50,248 nt of DNA, from positions 1 through 50,248 of the IMG/VR virus record IMGVR_UViG_3300022200_000065. One strand, given 5' to 3'. This stretch comes from a virus. Shown in pieces: positions 1 through 6,411 of the stretch. The notes beneath the pieces were generated by a model. That model ran no database searches and was not told the DNA's origin. It worked only from the letters and a program-made list of their open reading frames with translations. The translations under genes and the position numbers were made by a program. Every line of letters starts with the position of its first letter. The first letter of the stretch is position 1.

Positions 1-10
1 GGGTGCACCA

Positions 11-297
11 ATGATTAACGATGATGATTAATGATGATGATTAACGATGATGATTAACGATGATGATTAATGATGATGATTAACGATGATGATTAACGAT
101 GATGATTAACGATGATGATTAATGATGATGATTAGTGATGATGATTAACGATGATGATTAGTGATATGTGATATGTGATGTGTGATGTGTGATGTGCTGA
201 TGTGCTGATGTGTGATGTGTGATGTGTGATGTGCTGATGTGCTGATGATTAGTGATGTGCTGATGTGTGATGTGCTGATGATTAGTGATGATGATTA
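11..297. repeat. Left-end minisatellite, 13-bp units then 6-8-bp units
   Basis: From 20 to 162 there are eleven consecutive 13-bp units, GATGATGATT followed by AAC, AAT or AGT, with a partial unit at 11-19. From 163 to about 297 the array decays into shorter GTGATGT and GCTGAT units. Every reading frame is repetitive or stopped, so it is not coding. It lies between the terminator of the left early operon and, if the genome circularises, the start of the virion operon. A terminase-binding (cos-like) or structural role is an inference. Confidence 0.9.
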
Positions 298-317
298 TTT
301 ACCTGGAAAATTTCAGT

Positions 318-341
318 AAAAAAAACCAGCTAATAAGCTGG
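318..341 (-). terminator. Rho-independent terminator of the left early operon
   Basis: On the minus strand a perfect 6-bp stem (CCAGCT / AGCTGG, loop TATT) is followed directly by eight T. It sits just after the stop of the last leftward early gene (371-562). The plus-strand reading has only a weak T-rich tail, so it mainly serves leftward transcription. Confidence 0.9.
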
Positions 342-370
342 CTCTTTTGTTGTTGTGTGTCGTACAGTTG

Positions 371-562
371 TTAGTTACGTAAAGCCTTTGCTTTTAGTAT
401 TGCACTAAACTTGTCGTTTGCTTCAACCTTTACAGACCAAACCATGGCGTTAACTGGTATATTGCGGAAAGATTCACTATTCACAGACGCATAATAACCG
501 CGTTCTGTGTTCACTGATGTATTACCAAAATGATCATGTTTTATCACATAATAAGTTTTCAT
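371..562 (-). CDS. Small unknown protein, last gene of left early operon
   Basis: 63 residues, unrecognised. A Shine-Dalgarno AAGGTGG lies about 9 bases before the ATG, which supports the start. It is the promoter-distal gene of the leftward operon, followed by the terminator at 318-341. The protein is soluble-looking, with several aromatic residues at the N terminus (MKTYYVIKHDHFG) and no membrane segment. Its position suggests a dispensable early host-interaction protein, which is inference only. Confidence 0.7.
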   Translation of the reverse strand: MKTYYVIKHDHFGNTSVNTERGYYASVNSESFRNIPVNAMVWSVKVEANDKFSAILKAKALRN

Positions 563-660
563 ATCAAACCACCTTCTTAGCTAATAACACAACACACAGA
601 ACCAACACAGCAAGGTTAGGTTGCAACGCTAATAACATCAGGAATATTAAAAATTCCATA

Positions 661-1110
661 CTAAGCCACCGACAAAAAAGCATTAATACGATTAACAGCA
701 ATTTGATAATTGTTTGTCACACCTTCTGCAATAATCAAACCGTCATTGCCTCGGATATTCCACCACCAACCAAGATCAGAATGTTGCTCAAGGCTAGTTG
801 TATAACCTTCTCTTTGTTTGATAATTTCAGCGTTTAAAACTTCAAAAGGTGTTTTATATCCAAGTTCGTCAATAGAGTAGTCGATTTCTTCAATTGTCAT
901 TGCATGTCCGTGAATAGTCATAAAACCATATGTAGTATTTGAAGAAGAACAAATAACATCATGGAATATTTGACTGATAGCAGACCACAACTTAATACTT
1001 TTCAAAATTTCCGAATAATCACATTTTGACAAAGTTAATCCGTCATAATTTTGAGCGATTTCAAAACTACTAAATTTTGTACTGTCATATGATAAAAGAT
1101 TAATAGCCAT
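661..1110 (-). CDS. Unknown protein of left early operon
   Basis: 149 residues, not recognised. The start shares a base with the stop of the gene upstream (TAATG), so translation is probably coupled. No signal peptide, membrane span or cysteine cluster is visible. Residues about 105-120 contain a tryptophan-rich stretch (SDLGWWWNIRGNDG). A 98-bp gap separates it from the next gene, the only appreciable gap in this operon below 2100. Confidence 0.7.
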   Translation of the reverse strand: MAINLLSYDSTKFSSFEIAQNYDGLTLSKCDYSEILKSIKLWSAISQIFHDVICSSSNTTYGFMTIHGHAMTIEEIDYSIDELGYKTPFEVLNAEIIKQREGYTTSLEQHSDLGWWWNIRGNDGLIIAEGVTNNYQIAVNRINAFLSVA

Positions 1111-1391
1111 TATTGATTATCCTCGGTTTGTTTCTCAGAAATATTGCTGTAAATATCCATAAAATCAGATACAAAAACACTGTTATAATCCGGTGTTTCT
1201 GATAAATCAAAGTCGAACAAATGTATAAAATCACAAGCTTTTTCAAAAGCCTGATCAAAGTCTAAATAAATGACAGCGTTATTAATTTCATCAATCAAAG
1301 ATTGTGCGCCGTCAACCTGTGACAATTCAGCTTTATATTTAGCAATGAATTTGTCGATATCAATAGACAACGTAATAAAGTGAATAGTCAT
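1110..1391 (-). CDS. Unknown acidic protein
   Basis: 93 residues, strongly acidic, rich in Asp, Glu and Phe (for example FIHLFDFDLSETPDYN). Unrecognised. Both ends overlap neighbours by one base, giving a TAATG-coupled chain. A small very acidic early phage protein could be a DNA mimic or host-enzyme inhibitor; this is inference from composition alone. Confidence 0.7.
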   Translation of the reverse strand: MTIHFITLSIDIDKFIAKYKAELSQVDGAQSLIDEINNAVIYLDFDQAFEKACDFIHLFDFDLSETPDYNSVFVSDFMDIYSNISEKQTEDNQ

Positions 1392-1792
1392 TATTTATCC
1401 TCGGTTTTAAAACATTGTTCACCACCATAAGCAGAATCAATTTTTTTATTGCTATGATCACAATATAGTTCGATATCTTCCCAGTTAACATCGCAAGCAA
1501 CAACGCGCCAACCGTTGTTTCTGTTGTGTCTTATATCGCCAACTATATCAGCAAAATTTTCGAGTACACTTTCAAAAGATAAAGCAGCACCGTCTAAAGT
1601 TATAAAATACAAAGGATAACAGCCAATATTAGTAAAAGAACCAGCGCGCAATGTTGCCTTTAAATCAGCAACGGTTTTTATTTCGTTGTGCGTGATTCTA
1701 TAATTTTCGCGCAATGGTGGTTTTGTTGACCAATCAGCGGCTGATGTATTAAACAAGTTGCCGTCACAAGATACAAAAAGTTCAATTTTCAT
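1391..1792 (-). CDS. Conserved phage protein of unknown function
   Basis: 133 residues. The central and C-terminal parts (TVADLKATLRAGSF, YPLYFITLDGAALSFESV, NGWRVVACDVNWED, YCDHSNKKIDSAY) match from memory a family of uncharacterised proteins seen in many proteobacterial phages and prophages, so it is probably conserved although its function is unknown. The CDH motif and nearby acidic residues could bind metal, but nothing proves it. Overlaps the upstream gene by 4 bases. Confidence 0.75.
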   Translation of the reverse strand: MKIELFVSCDGNLFNTSAADWSTKPPLRENYRITHNEIKTVADLKATLRAGSFTNIGCYPLYFITLDGAALSFESVLENFADIVGDIRHNRNNGWRVVACDVNWEDIELYCDHSNKKIDSAYGGEQCFKTEDK

Positions 1793-2103
1793 TTTTGCAG
1801 TCCTTCAATAAACAAATCAATAAACCGTTGCGCTTGGTCTTTATCAGTGGCAAGGCTGCATGCAATTTCATTACCATTCTGAAAAACTGACCACTGAATT
1901 TTAAATTCAGAATAATGGTCTGGATTTTGTTCGATTGAATAAGTGCAAGCCATTGTTGATTCTATTAAATCAATCAATTCAGCACAATCAACGTAATAAC
2001 CTTGTGCCGCAAAATAACCACGAGCAAACAATTTAAAACCTTTGTCTAGTTTTACACTGATATACTTTTGATAAGTATCAACGCAATCTTTAATTGTTTT
2101 CAT
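1789..2103 (-). CDS. Unknown protein of left early operon
   Basis: 104 residues, soluble-looking, no family recognised. ATGA overlap with the downstream gene and a 14-base gap from the upstream one place it inside the same transcript. The middle carries ALIDLIESTMACTYSIEQ-like helical sequence with scattered aromatics. Confidence 0.7.
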   Translation of the reverse strand: MKTIKDCVDTYQKYISVKLDKGFKLFARGYFAAQGYYVDCAELIDLIESTMACTYSIEQNPDHYSEFKIQWSVFQNGNEIACSLATDKDQAQRFIDLFIEGLQK

Positions 2104-2117
2104 TTCGAATACCTCAG

Positions 2118-2477
2118 TTATTTATAAACAGCAATTGGTTTAATGTTTTTCTGACTTAGTAAATTTTCAAAGTCACTGACCATACGATCATCAAAACTCA
2201 TATATACTGATTTTTTAACCGTTACGCCGTTTTCAGATGATACCGTTTTATAACCATCATCCGGTTTAATATCTAAATTCCAACCTTCGACAATACAGAT
2301 AAAAGGATTATAAGTTTGCTGTATGCCGTATGGCTTGCGCCCACCTTTTTTCTTGAATGTCACAAAAGGTGCCGCGTTATATTGAGCATAAGGACGCACA
2401 CCGTGATCAATCAAAGTAACTTCAGCGCTTGCAATATTGCCGAAAAATTCAGTCTTCCAAAAGATTGTAACTTTCAT
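2118..2477 (-). CDS. Unknown basic protein
   Basis: 119 residues, unrecognised. A lysine- and glycine-rich patch (FKKKGGRKPYG) near residue 45 is compatible with nucleic-acid binding, but no domain is identified. Overlaps the upstream gene by four bases (ATGA). Confidence 0.7.
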   Translation of the reverse strand: MKVTIFWKTEFFGNIASAEVTLIDHGVRPYAQYNAAPFVTFKKKGGRKPYGIQQTYNPFICIVEGWNLDIKPDDGYKTVSSENGVTVKKSVYMSFDDRMVSDFENLLSQKNIKPIAVYK

Positions 2478-3073
2478 AATACCACCTCAAAATAATTTGA
2501 ATGACTTTGAGCCAGCATATCAAGTAAACCAAGCAATTGAACTTCTAAACCACCTGTTGCCCAATGTGGCGCATTTTTAACACAATCCCAACCGTTTAAA
2601 TTTTGATCTGTTAAACCTTCTAATGAAATCAGATCAACATTATCTGACCAACCCGTTCCAACAATTCGACCGTTTAACCGTTCAACTGGTTTATAGTTAC
2701 CAGAAAAGCGCAATTTAAAAAAATCAGATTGAAAACTTATAGCAACACCTTCTTTATTTATAAAAAATCCGTATGTTTTACTTTCAGACAAATAAACATG
2801 CTCAAACCCTAATGATTTAAGTTTATATGCTGCAATTTCAACCAATTGTTTACGGTGTGAATTATCAGCAACAACAACAAATTTACCAGCTTTATCCCAA
2901 TCTTTTCCATCCCACAAATGAGCTGATTTTTTGCCGTCTAAACATTCCATGCGTTCGGCACCATTGGACAAAACCGTTTTATATAACCCGTTTATTTCAT
3001 GTTTAAAAGTGTACACTTTGAACGCTTCGAACCCGTTGCCGTTTGTTGTTGGGAAAGCTTTTAAAGTTTTCAT
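2474..3073 (-). CDS. Unknown protein, largest of the left early operon
   Basis: 199 residues from the ATG at 3073. A GTG six codons earlier is open, but the stop of the upstream gene (3078) leaves AAAAGGAA as Shine-Dalgarno for the ATG, so I prefer 3073. The N-terminal third (VYTFKHEINGLYKTV, ERMECLDGKKSAHLWDG) is followed by a stretch with several Trp and Gly residues. No known domain, signal peptide or membrane span. Confidence 0.75.
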   Translation of the reverse strand: MKTLKAFPTTNGNGFEAFKVYTFKHEINGLYKTVLSNGAERMECLDGKKSAHLWDGKDWDKAGKFVVVADNSHRKQLVEIAAYKLKSLGFEHVYLSESKTYGFFINKEGVAISFQSDFFKLRFSGNYKPVERLNGRIVGTGWSDNVDLISLEGLTDQNLNGWDCVKNAPHWATGGLEVQLLGLLDMLAQSHSNYFEVVL

Positions 3074-3077
3074 TTCG

Positions 3078-3215
3078 TTATTCCTTTTCACTAATTATGA
3101 CAAGTGCTACGGCACCAACGGCACCAACTAACCACACTAAAAAAGACACTGTATTAAAAATTGCTGCTGAACTTAAAGCAGCTGTTGCTAATAGTAAAAT
3201 GCTATCCAATTTCAT
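3078..3215 (-). CDS. Small membrane protein
   Basis: 45 residues from the ATG at 3215, which has AAGGTGG 5 bases upstream; a longer in-frame start 20 codons earlier lacks such a site and would run into the preceding small ORF. Almost the whole protein is hydrophobic and could form two short membrane helices (SILLLATAALSSAAIF and VSFLVWLVGAVGAVALVII) ending in a charged SEKE tail. Its stop overlaps the ribosome binding site of the next gene. Candidate inner-membrane protein for superinfection exclusion or holin-like action; inference only. Confidence 0.6.
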   Translation of the reverse strand: MKLDSILLLATAALSSAAIFNTVSFLVWLVGAVGAVALVIISEKE

Positions 3216-3225
3216 CGTTGCCACC

Positions 3226-3312
3226 TTATCCAAAAAATGCGCGTTTAAATTGAACACAAAACAAAGCTGTTCCAACGATTGCCACTACTAACAAAAATTC
3301 GATTAAGACCAT
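3226..3312 (-). CDS. Very small membrane protein, first gene of left operon
   Basis: 28 residues, MVLIEFLLVVAIVGTALF followed by a short basic tail (FKRAFFG). One predicted membrane helix with a positive C terminus. GGAG lies 8 bases before the ATG, and the promoter at 3350-3377 is immediately upstream. The next small membrane gene begins 10 bases downstream, so the two probably work as a pair. No family recognised. Confidence 0.55.
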   Translation of the reverse strand: MVLIEFLLVVAIVGTALFCVQFKRAFFG

Positions 3313-3327
3313 CTTTTAACTCCATCT

Positions 3328-3341
3328 ACTGTTCCAACGGT
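3328..3341. promoter_or_regulatory. Operator dyad, copy 1 at left early promoter
   Basis: ACTGTTCCAACGGT, one mismatch from the perfect dyad ACTGTT-NN-AACAGT. It lies just past the expected transcription start of the leftward promoter, where a bound protein would block initiation. Confidence 0.65.
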
Positions 3342-3349
3342 ATGACGTC

Positions 3350-3377
3350 ATTATAGCTACTGTTCCAACCGTTGCAA
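3350..3377 (-). promoter_or_regulatory. Left early promoter
   Basis: Minus-strand -10 TATAAT (3350-3355, perfect) and -35 TTGCAA (3372-3377, 4 of 6) with a 16-bp spacer. It directs transcription of the membrane-protein pair and the operon down to 371. The -35 is the centre of one operator dyad and the spacer holds another. An 8-bp palindrome TGACGTCA lies directly after the -10. Confidence 0.7.
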
Positions 3378-3381
3378 CAGT
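3359..3381. promoter_or_regulatory. Two overlapping operator dyads on left early promoter
   Basis: ACTGTTCCAACCGT (3359-3372) and ACCGTTGCAACAGT (3368-3381) overlap by 5 bp; each has one mismatch from ACTGTT-NN-AACAGT. They cover the spacer and -35 of the leftward promoter. Overlap suggests either alternative binding or a cooperative array. Confidence 0.7.
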
Positions 3382-3657
3382 TATTTACTGATTTTCCACT
3401 ATATAAGCAATTATTTTCAATCTGCAATCACATGGTTTTATTCCTTTATAAATCAATGACTTACAATCAATAAATCATCAATTGATATAAGTCGTTGATT
3501 TATAACGATTTACCGATTATCGAAAAAATCATAATCCCCTGGTTCACCAGGCCAGGACTGCTTTCGTCACCGGGTGCGTATAGGAATTAACCAGGGTTCA
3601 AATCACAAAGTGCTGCTTTAATGGAACAATCACCATTGCCCATGAATTTCTGTGGGT

Positions 3658-4126
3658 GAGACACTTTGAGACACTTCTTAAAAACGAAAGTGTCACACCG
3701 TCACCGTTGTAAGTCGTTGATTTGAAATAGAAATAAATGATGGTGTGACAGAATTTTTAAAAGTGTCACAGCAAGTGTCACACCCTATGTTATTGATTTA
3801 TATAATAAAAATGACCTTCTGAGACACTTTGAGCCAAAACCAGCAGGTAGCCATACTACTTTTTTATTCATTGGTAATCATTAATCATGGTTAATCATCA
3901 TTATCGTTGTGACAATTTCTTATATATTACTATTTAAGGTATATCTTTCTTTAAAAAGTAAATAAGTGTCTCAAAAAGGCAAAAAAGCTATATAAATCAA
4001 TAAGTTAAGGTGTGACAAATCGTGTGACACTTTTATATTGAAAGTGTCTCAGCTGGTTAATTCATTAGTAAAATCAGTAACTTACCAACTGGTCTGATGT
4101 GACACTTTGTTTTTGAAAGTGTCTCA
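3658..4126. repeat. Array of eleven AAGTGTC-core motifs
   Basis: The core AAGTGTC or its complement GACACTT occurs 11 times in about 470 bp, extended either to GTGTCTCA or to GTGTCACA. Copies include 3658-3676 (two in tandem), 3686-3699, 3759-3783 (two), 3821-3833, 3964-3973, 4023-4034, 4040-4052, 4098-4108 and 4115-4126. The last four form two inverted pairs of identical layout (4023-4052 and 4098-4126), each an 8-bp stem with a 7-base loop. Iterons of a replication origin or an operator array are the likely roles. Confidence 0.8.
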
Positions 4127-4201
4127 TTTTACCGATTATGATAACAACTATAAATAACCGTGATGATAATCACCATCACCATCACCATTTATGATGTGAC
4201 A

Positions 4202-4233
4202 ACTGTTTAAACTGTGTGTACTGTTACAACTGT
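4202..4233. promoter_or_regulatory. Two operator dyads in the control region
   Basis: ACTGTTTAAACTGT (4202-4215) and ACTGTTACAACTGT (4220-4233), each one mismatch from ACTGTT-NN-AACAGT. A half-site ACTGTTGCAA follows at 4229-4238. Centre spacing is 18 bp. Confidence 0.6.
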
Positions 4234-4372
4234 TGCAAGGTGCTGAACCAGCAAAGCCCGACCCGATGACGATAACCGACCGTGGCACCAGGTATAACCA
4301 GCATCAGTTAAGCTGACCGGTCACAGTAATCAGTATCACAGGTATCAGTGGTATCCGTTGTATCAGGTGTTC

Positions 4373-4386
4373 ACTGTTTAAACGGT
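4373..4386. promoter_or_regulatory. Operator dyad upstream of the rightward operon
   Basis: ACTGTTTAAACGGT, one mismatch from ACTGTT-NN-AACAGT, about 25 bp upstream of the candidate -10 of the rightward operon, hence near its -35 position. Confidence 0.6.
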
Positions 4387-4407
4387 ATCGACTGTACCGC
4401 CGTTATC

Positions 4408-4418
4408 TGGTATATACT
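4408..4418 (+). promoter_or_regulatory. Candidate extended -10 promoter of the rightward operon
   Basis: TG-G-TATATA (4408-4416) is an extended -10 arrangement, with TATACT overlapping at 4413-4418. No good -35 is present at 17 or 18 bp, so it would depend on the TG motif or an activator. The start would fall near 4424, inside the first 13-bp direct repeat. Confidence 0.4.
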
Positions 4419-4422
4419 GGCA

Positions 4423-4455
4423 ACATAGATTTTCGCCTTACCACATAGATTTTCG
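4423..4455. repeat. 13-bp direct repeat pair at the rightward promoter
   Basis: ACATAGATTTTCG occurs at 4423-4435 and 4443-4455, exactly 20 bp apart, about two helical turns. They lie between the candidate -10 and the first gene (4490), the usual place for a repressor pair. The sequence is unrelated to the ACTGTT dyad. Confidence 0.7.
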
Positions 4456-4489
4456 ATGGTGGGGGTACACAAATGAGATAGGGGGTATT

Positions 4490-4726
4490 ATGAGCAAGGC
4501 ACCGGGGGTATTAGTTCCACCAGTTGAATGTGTGATTGCAGATAATCAATACGTTTATAACCCACGTATTGTAATAAGCAGTATCTGTATGTTCGGTTAT
4601 GTTGGTAGCGACTGCATCAGTTTTGCTTTGTTAGGTGGTCATTGTGCGTCATGGTTTTTTGACACCCAAGTTGAATGCTGCAGAGCCATGCAGAGTATTT
4701 ATGATCAGCTGGGGGTGATTGAATGA
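4490..4726 (+). CDS. Unknown protein, first gene of the rightward operon
   Basis: 78 residues, unrecognised. A GGGGG Shine-Dalgarno precedes the ATG by 5 bases. Contains six cysteines, several in a hydrophobic stretch (VISSICMFGYVGSDCISFALLGGHCASWFF), without a clear CxxC pair. ATGA overlap with the next gene. Confidence 0.65.
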   Translation: MSKAPGVLVPPVECVIADNQYVYNPRIVISSICMFGYVGSDCISFALLGGHCASWFFDTQVECCRAMQSIYDQLGVIE

Positions 4727-4926
4727 AACCTAAAGCACGATATGACCCAGTGTTTAAAGTTTGGATTCTTTGGGATGGTGTCAGCTTTAAAAACGGTTCT
4801 TATATTAGTTCTGATTTAACTGACGCCTTTTTACGGTGGCTCAACAATCAAAAACCGAATAGTTTTTCAGTGTTGACAATGCCCAGATTTAAAATAGTAA
4901 ATGGAAACTACCATGAAACTAAATAA
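4723..4926 (+). CDS. Unknown small protein
   Basis: 67 residues, no family recognised. Its N terminus (ARYDPVFKVWILWDG) resembles in style the small protein at 7124-7270. Overlaps both neighbours, so it belongs to the coupled chain. Confidence 0.6.
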   Translation: MKPKARYDPVFKVWILWDGVSFKNGSYISSDLTDAFLRWLNNQKPNSFSVLTMPRFKIVNGNYHETK

Positions 4927-5299
4927 CAAATGCTGTGACGCACTCGGCCAGCGCTCAGAAATTCAATCTGAATTAGACCGGCTTTATAATTATGAAGCTT
5001 TTGCAAGAATCGTTCACGAGTACATCCACGGTAATGATTTACTGCAACCTGACCTGGCCACCCTTTTAACCGCAGTGCGGGGGCTAGTAGCACCTGAATG
5101 GATTAGCGCCGACTTGGTTACACCAACTGAACCAGGGTGGTACTGGGTGCGAATGGGTTACGATACAATGACACCTGTGATGGCTGAATACTGTATCTTC
5201 CCGACATGCCAGCCATGTTGGTTACAACCTGGTGACTTTTACGGTAGCAGCTTTGCTGGCACACATTACATTAAAATCAAAAAACCGGTGGTCAAATGA
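4913..5299 (+). CDS. DUF551-like phage protein
   Basis: 128 residues from the ATG at 4913; an ATG at 4901 is also open and the sequence does not settle the choice (both have weak GGA sites). The C-terminal half (PTEPGWYWVRMGYDT, then a Cys/Trp-rich part and FAGTHYIKI) resembles the short Trp-rich domain found in many phage accessory proteins such as DUF551. Function unknown. Overlaps the following methylase by four bases. Confidence 0.6.
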   Translation: MKLNNKCCDALGQRSEIQSELDRLYNYEAFARIVHEYIHGNDLLQPDLATLLTAVRGLVAPEWISADLVTPTEPGWYWVRMGYDTMTPVMAEYCIFPTCQPCWLQPGDFYGSSFAGTHYIKIKKPVVK

Positions 5300-6411
5300 A
5301 TGTACTCAGTTTGTTTGATGGTATTAGTTGTGGTCGGTTCTGTCTGGACAGACTGCGTGAACCCGTTGTGTATTACGCCAGCGAAATAAACGAACCGGCA
5401 CAGTTTGTCAGTAATAAGAATTATCCAGATATTATCAGACTGGGTGATGTGACCAACTGGCGGCAATGGCCACTAGACTGGTCCAGTATTGATTTACTGA
5501 TTGCCGGTTCACCCTGTCAGGGGTTTAGCACTGCTGGTAAGGCTGGCGGCACCAAAGCTGTGATTGATGGTGAGACACATATTATTGATAGCCGTAACCG
5601 GTATATGTGGGCTAAGGGGATGGGTGCTGAATTCCTCAGTGAGTCACATTTGTTTTGGGAATTCATATTAATCCTTGACCACGTAAAGAAGCACAACCCA
5701 CGTGTCAGATTCATGCTTGAAAACGTGAAGATGTCACAGAACAACATGAATATGATCACTGCAGCTGTTGGTGTAGAACCAGTATTCATTAATTCAGCAT
5801 TGGTCAGCGCACAAAACCGCCAGCGTTATTACTGGTGCAATTGGAAGGTGCCACAACCTGGTGACACAGGAATCATGCTGGCGGATATTTTGGAAATTAA
5901 CCCCAAGAATACAGTCGTTATGACTGACACATTTGTTAACCGACAAAAAGGTAGAAAGTGTTTAGTAGATAATTTCAACCGCAAAGCATCAAGTTTTAGC
6001 GCTATGGAGTACGTTAAAAACGGTAGGCAAGGTGACTACATAGCTATTCGCCCAGCAGCAATGGTAGGCCGTAAAATCCGTCAGGATGGCAAGCGTGATG
6101 ATTATTCTGACTTACCTATTGTGCAGATGTTGGAAGTGGGTGAGGGGTATAAAGCCCGGTGTTTATCCACGGTACAGAAAGACACGTTATACAGTGATAT
6201 GGAGCCTGGGCGCTACGTGGCTGCTGATGAACAAACCAGGTATCGTAAGTTCACACCCATCGAATGTGAACGACTGCAGGGGCTACCTGATAACTACACA
6301 GCCGGTGTCAGTAATACACAGCGTTACATGATGATCGGCAACGGTTGGCAGTGTGACACCATCGTTCACATTTTCTTCTGGTTATTGATTGATATGGTAG
6401 GTGATAAATGA
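5296..6411 (+). CDS. DNA (cytosine-5) methyltransferase
   Basis: 371 residues. Transfers a methyl group from S-adenosylmethionine to C5 of cytosine in DNA. Motif I (LSLFDGISCG, residues 4-13) binds the cofactor, motif IV has the catalytic Cys74 in GSPCQGFS, motif VI is ENV at 142-144, motif VIII is QNRQRYY near 173-179, and motif IX/X-type sequence (FTPIECERLQGLPDNYT) lies near the C terminus. All core motifs are intact. The short target-recognition region and motif style resemble the Dnmt3-like C5 enzymes of phages. No partner restriction enzyme is present, so the likely role is protection of phage DNA from host restriction. ATGA overlaps on both sides. Confidence 0.92.
   Translation: MNVLSLFDGISCGRFCLDRLREPVVYYASEINEPAQFVSNKNYPDIIRLGDVTNWRQWPLDWSSIDLLIAGSPCQGFSTAGKAGGTKAVIDGETHIIDSRNRYMWAKGMGAEFLSESHLFWEFILILDHVKKHNPRVRFMLENVKMSQNNMNMITAAVGVEPVFINSALVSAQNRQRYYWCNWKVPQPGDTGIMLADILEINPKNTVVMTDTFVNRQKGRKCLVDNFNRKASSFSAMEYVKNGRQGDYIAIRPAAMVGRKIRQDGKRDDYSDLPIVQMLEVGEGYKARCLSTVQKDTLYSDMEPGRYVAADEQTRYRKFTPIECERLQGLPDNYTAGVSNTQRYMMIGNGWQCDTIVHIFFWLLIDMVGDK

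Larger units (their letters stand above)
3313..4489. other. Non-coding control region and putative replication origin
   Basis: About 1.2 kb without a convincing gene lies between divergent operons. It holds a leftward promoter with three operator dyads (3328-3381), AT-rich stretches with repeated TATAAATCAA-like words, a 14-bp direct repeat TAAGTCGTTGATTT at 3488-3501 and 3710-3723, a GC-rich hairpin (3538-3551), eleven AAGTGTC-core motifs (3658-4126), three more operator dyads (4202-4233, 4373-4386) and a rightward promoter region with 13-bp direct repeats (4423-4455). Density of repeats plus AT-rich sequence is typical of a phage origin and early control region; origin function is inferred. 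Confidence 0.7.

Noticed and set aside
230-280. Hammerhead-ribozyme core CTGATGA within the left repeats
   Set aside because: CTGATGA arises from the repeat itself. No GAAA segment or enclosing stems are in place.
11-297. CRISPR array
   Set aside because: Units are contiguous and have no unique spacers between them.
3591-3602. T-loop-like sequence GGTTCAAATC suggesting a tRNA
   Set aside because: The flanking bases do not pair as a T stem and no acceptor, D or anticodon arms can be drawn around it.
4171-4188. His-tag-like CACCATCACCATCACCAT as a coding vector remnant
   Set aside because: No ORF uses it and the surroundings are phage control DNA; it is a simple triplet repeat.
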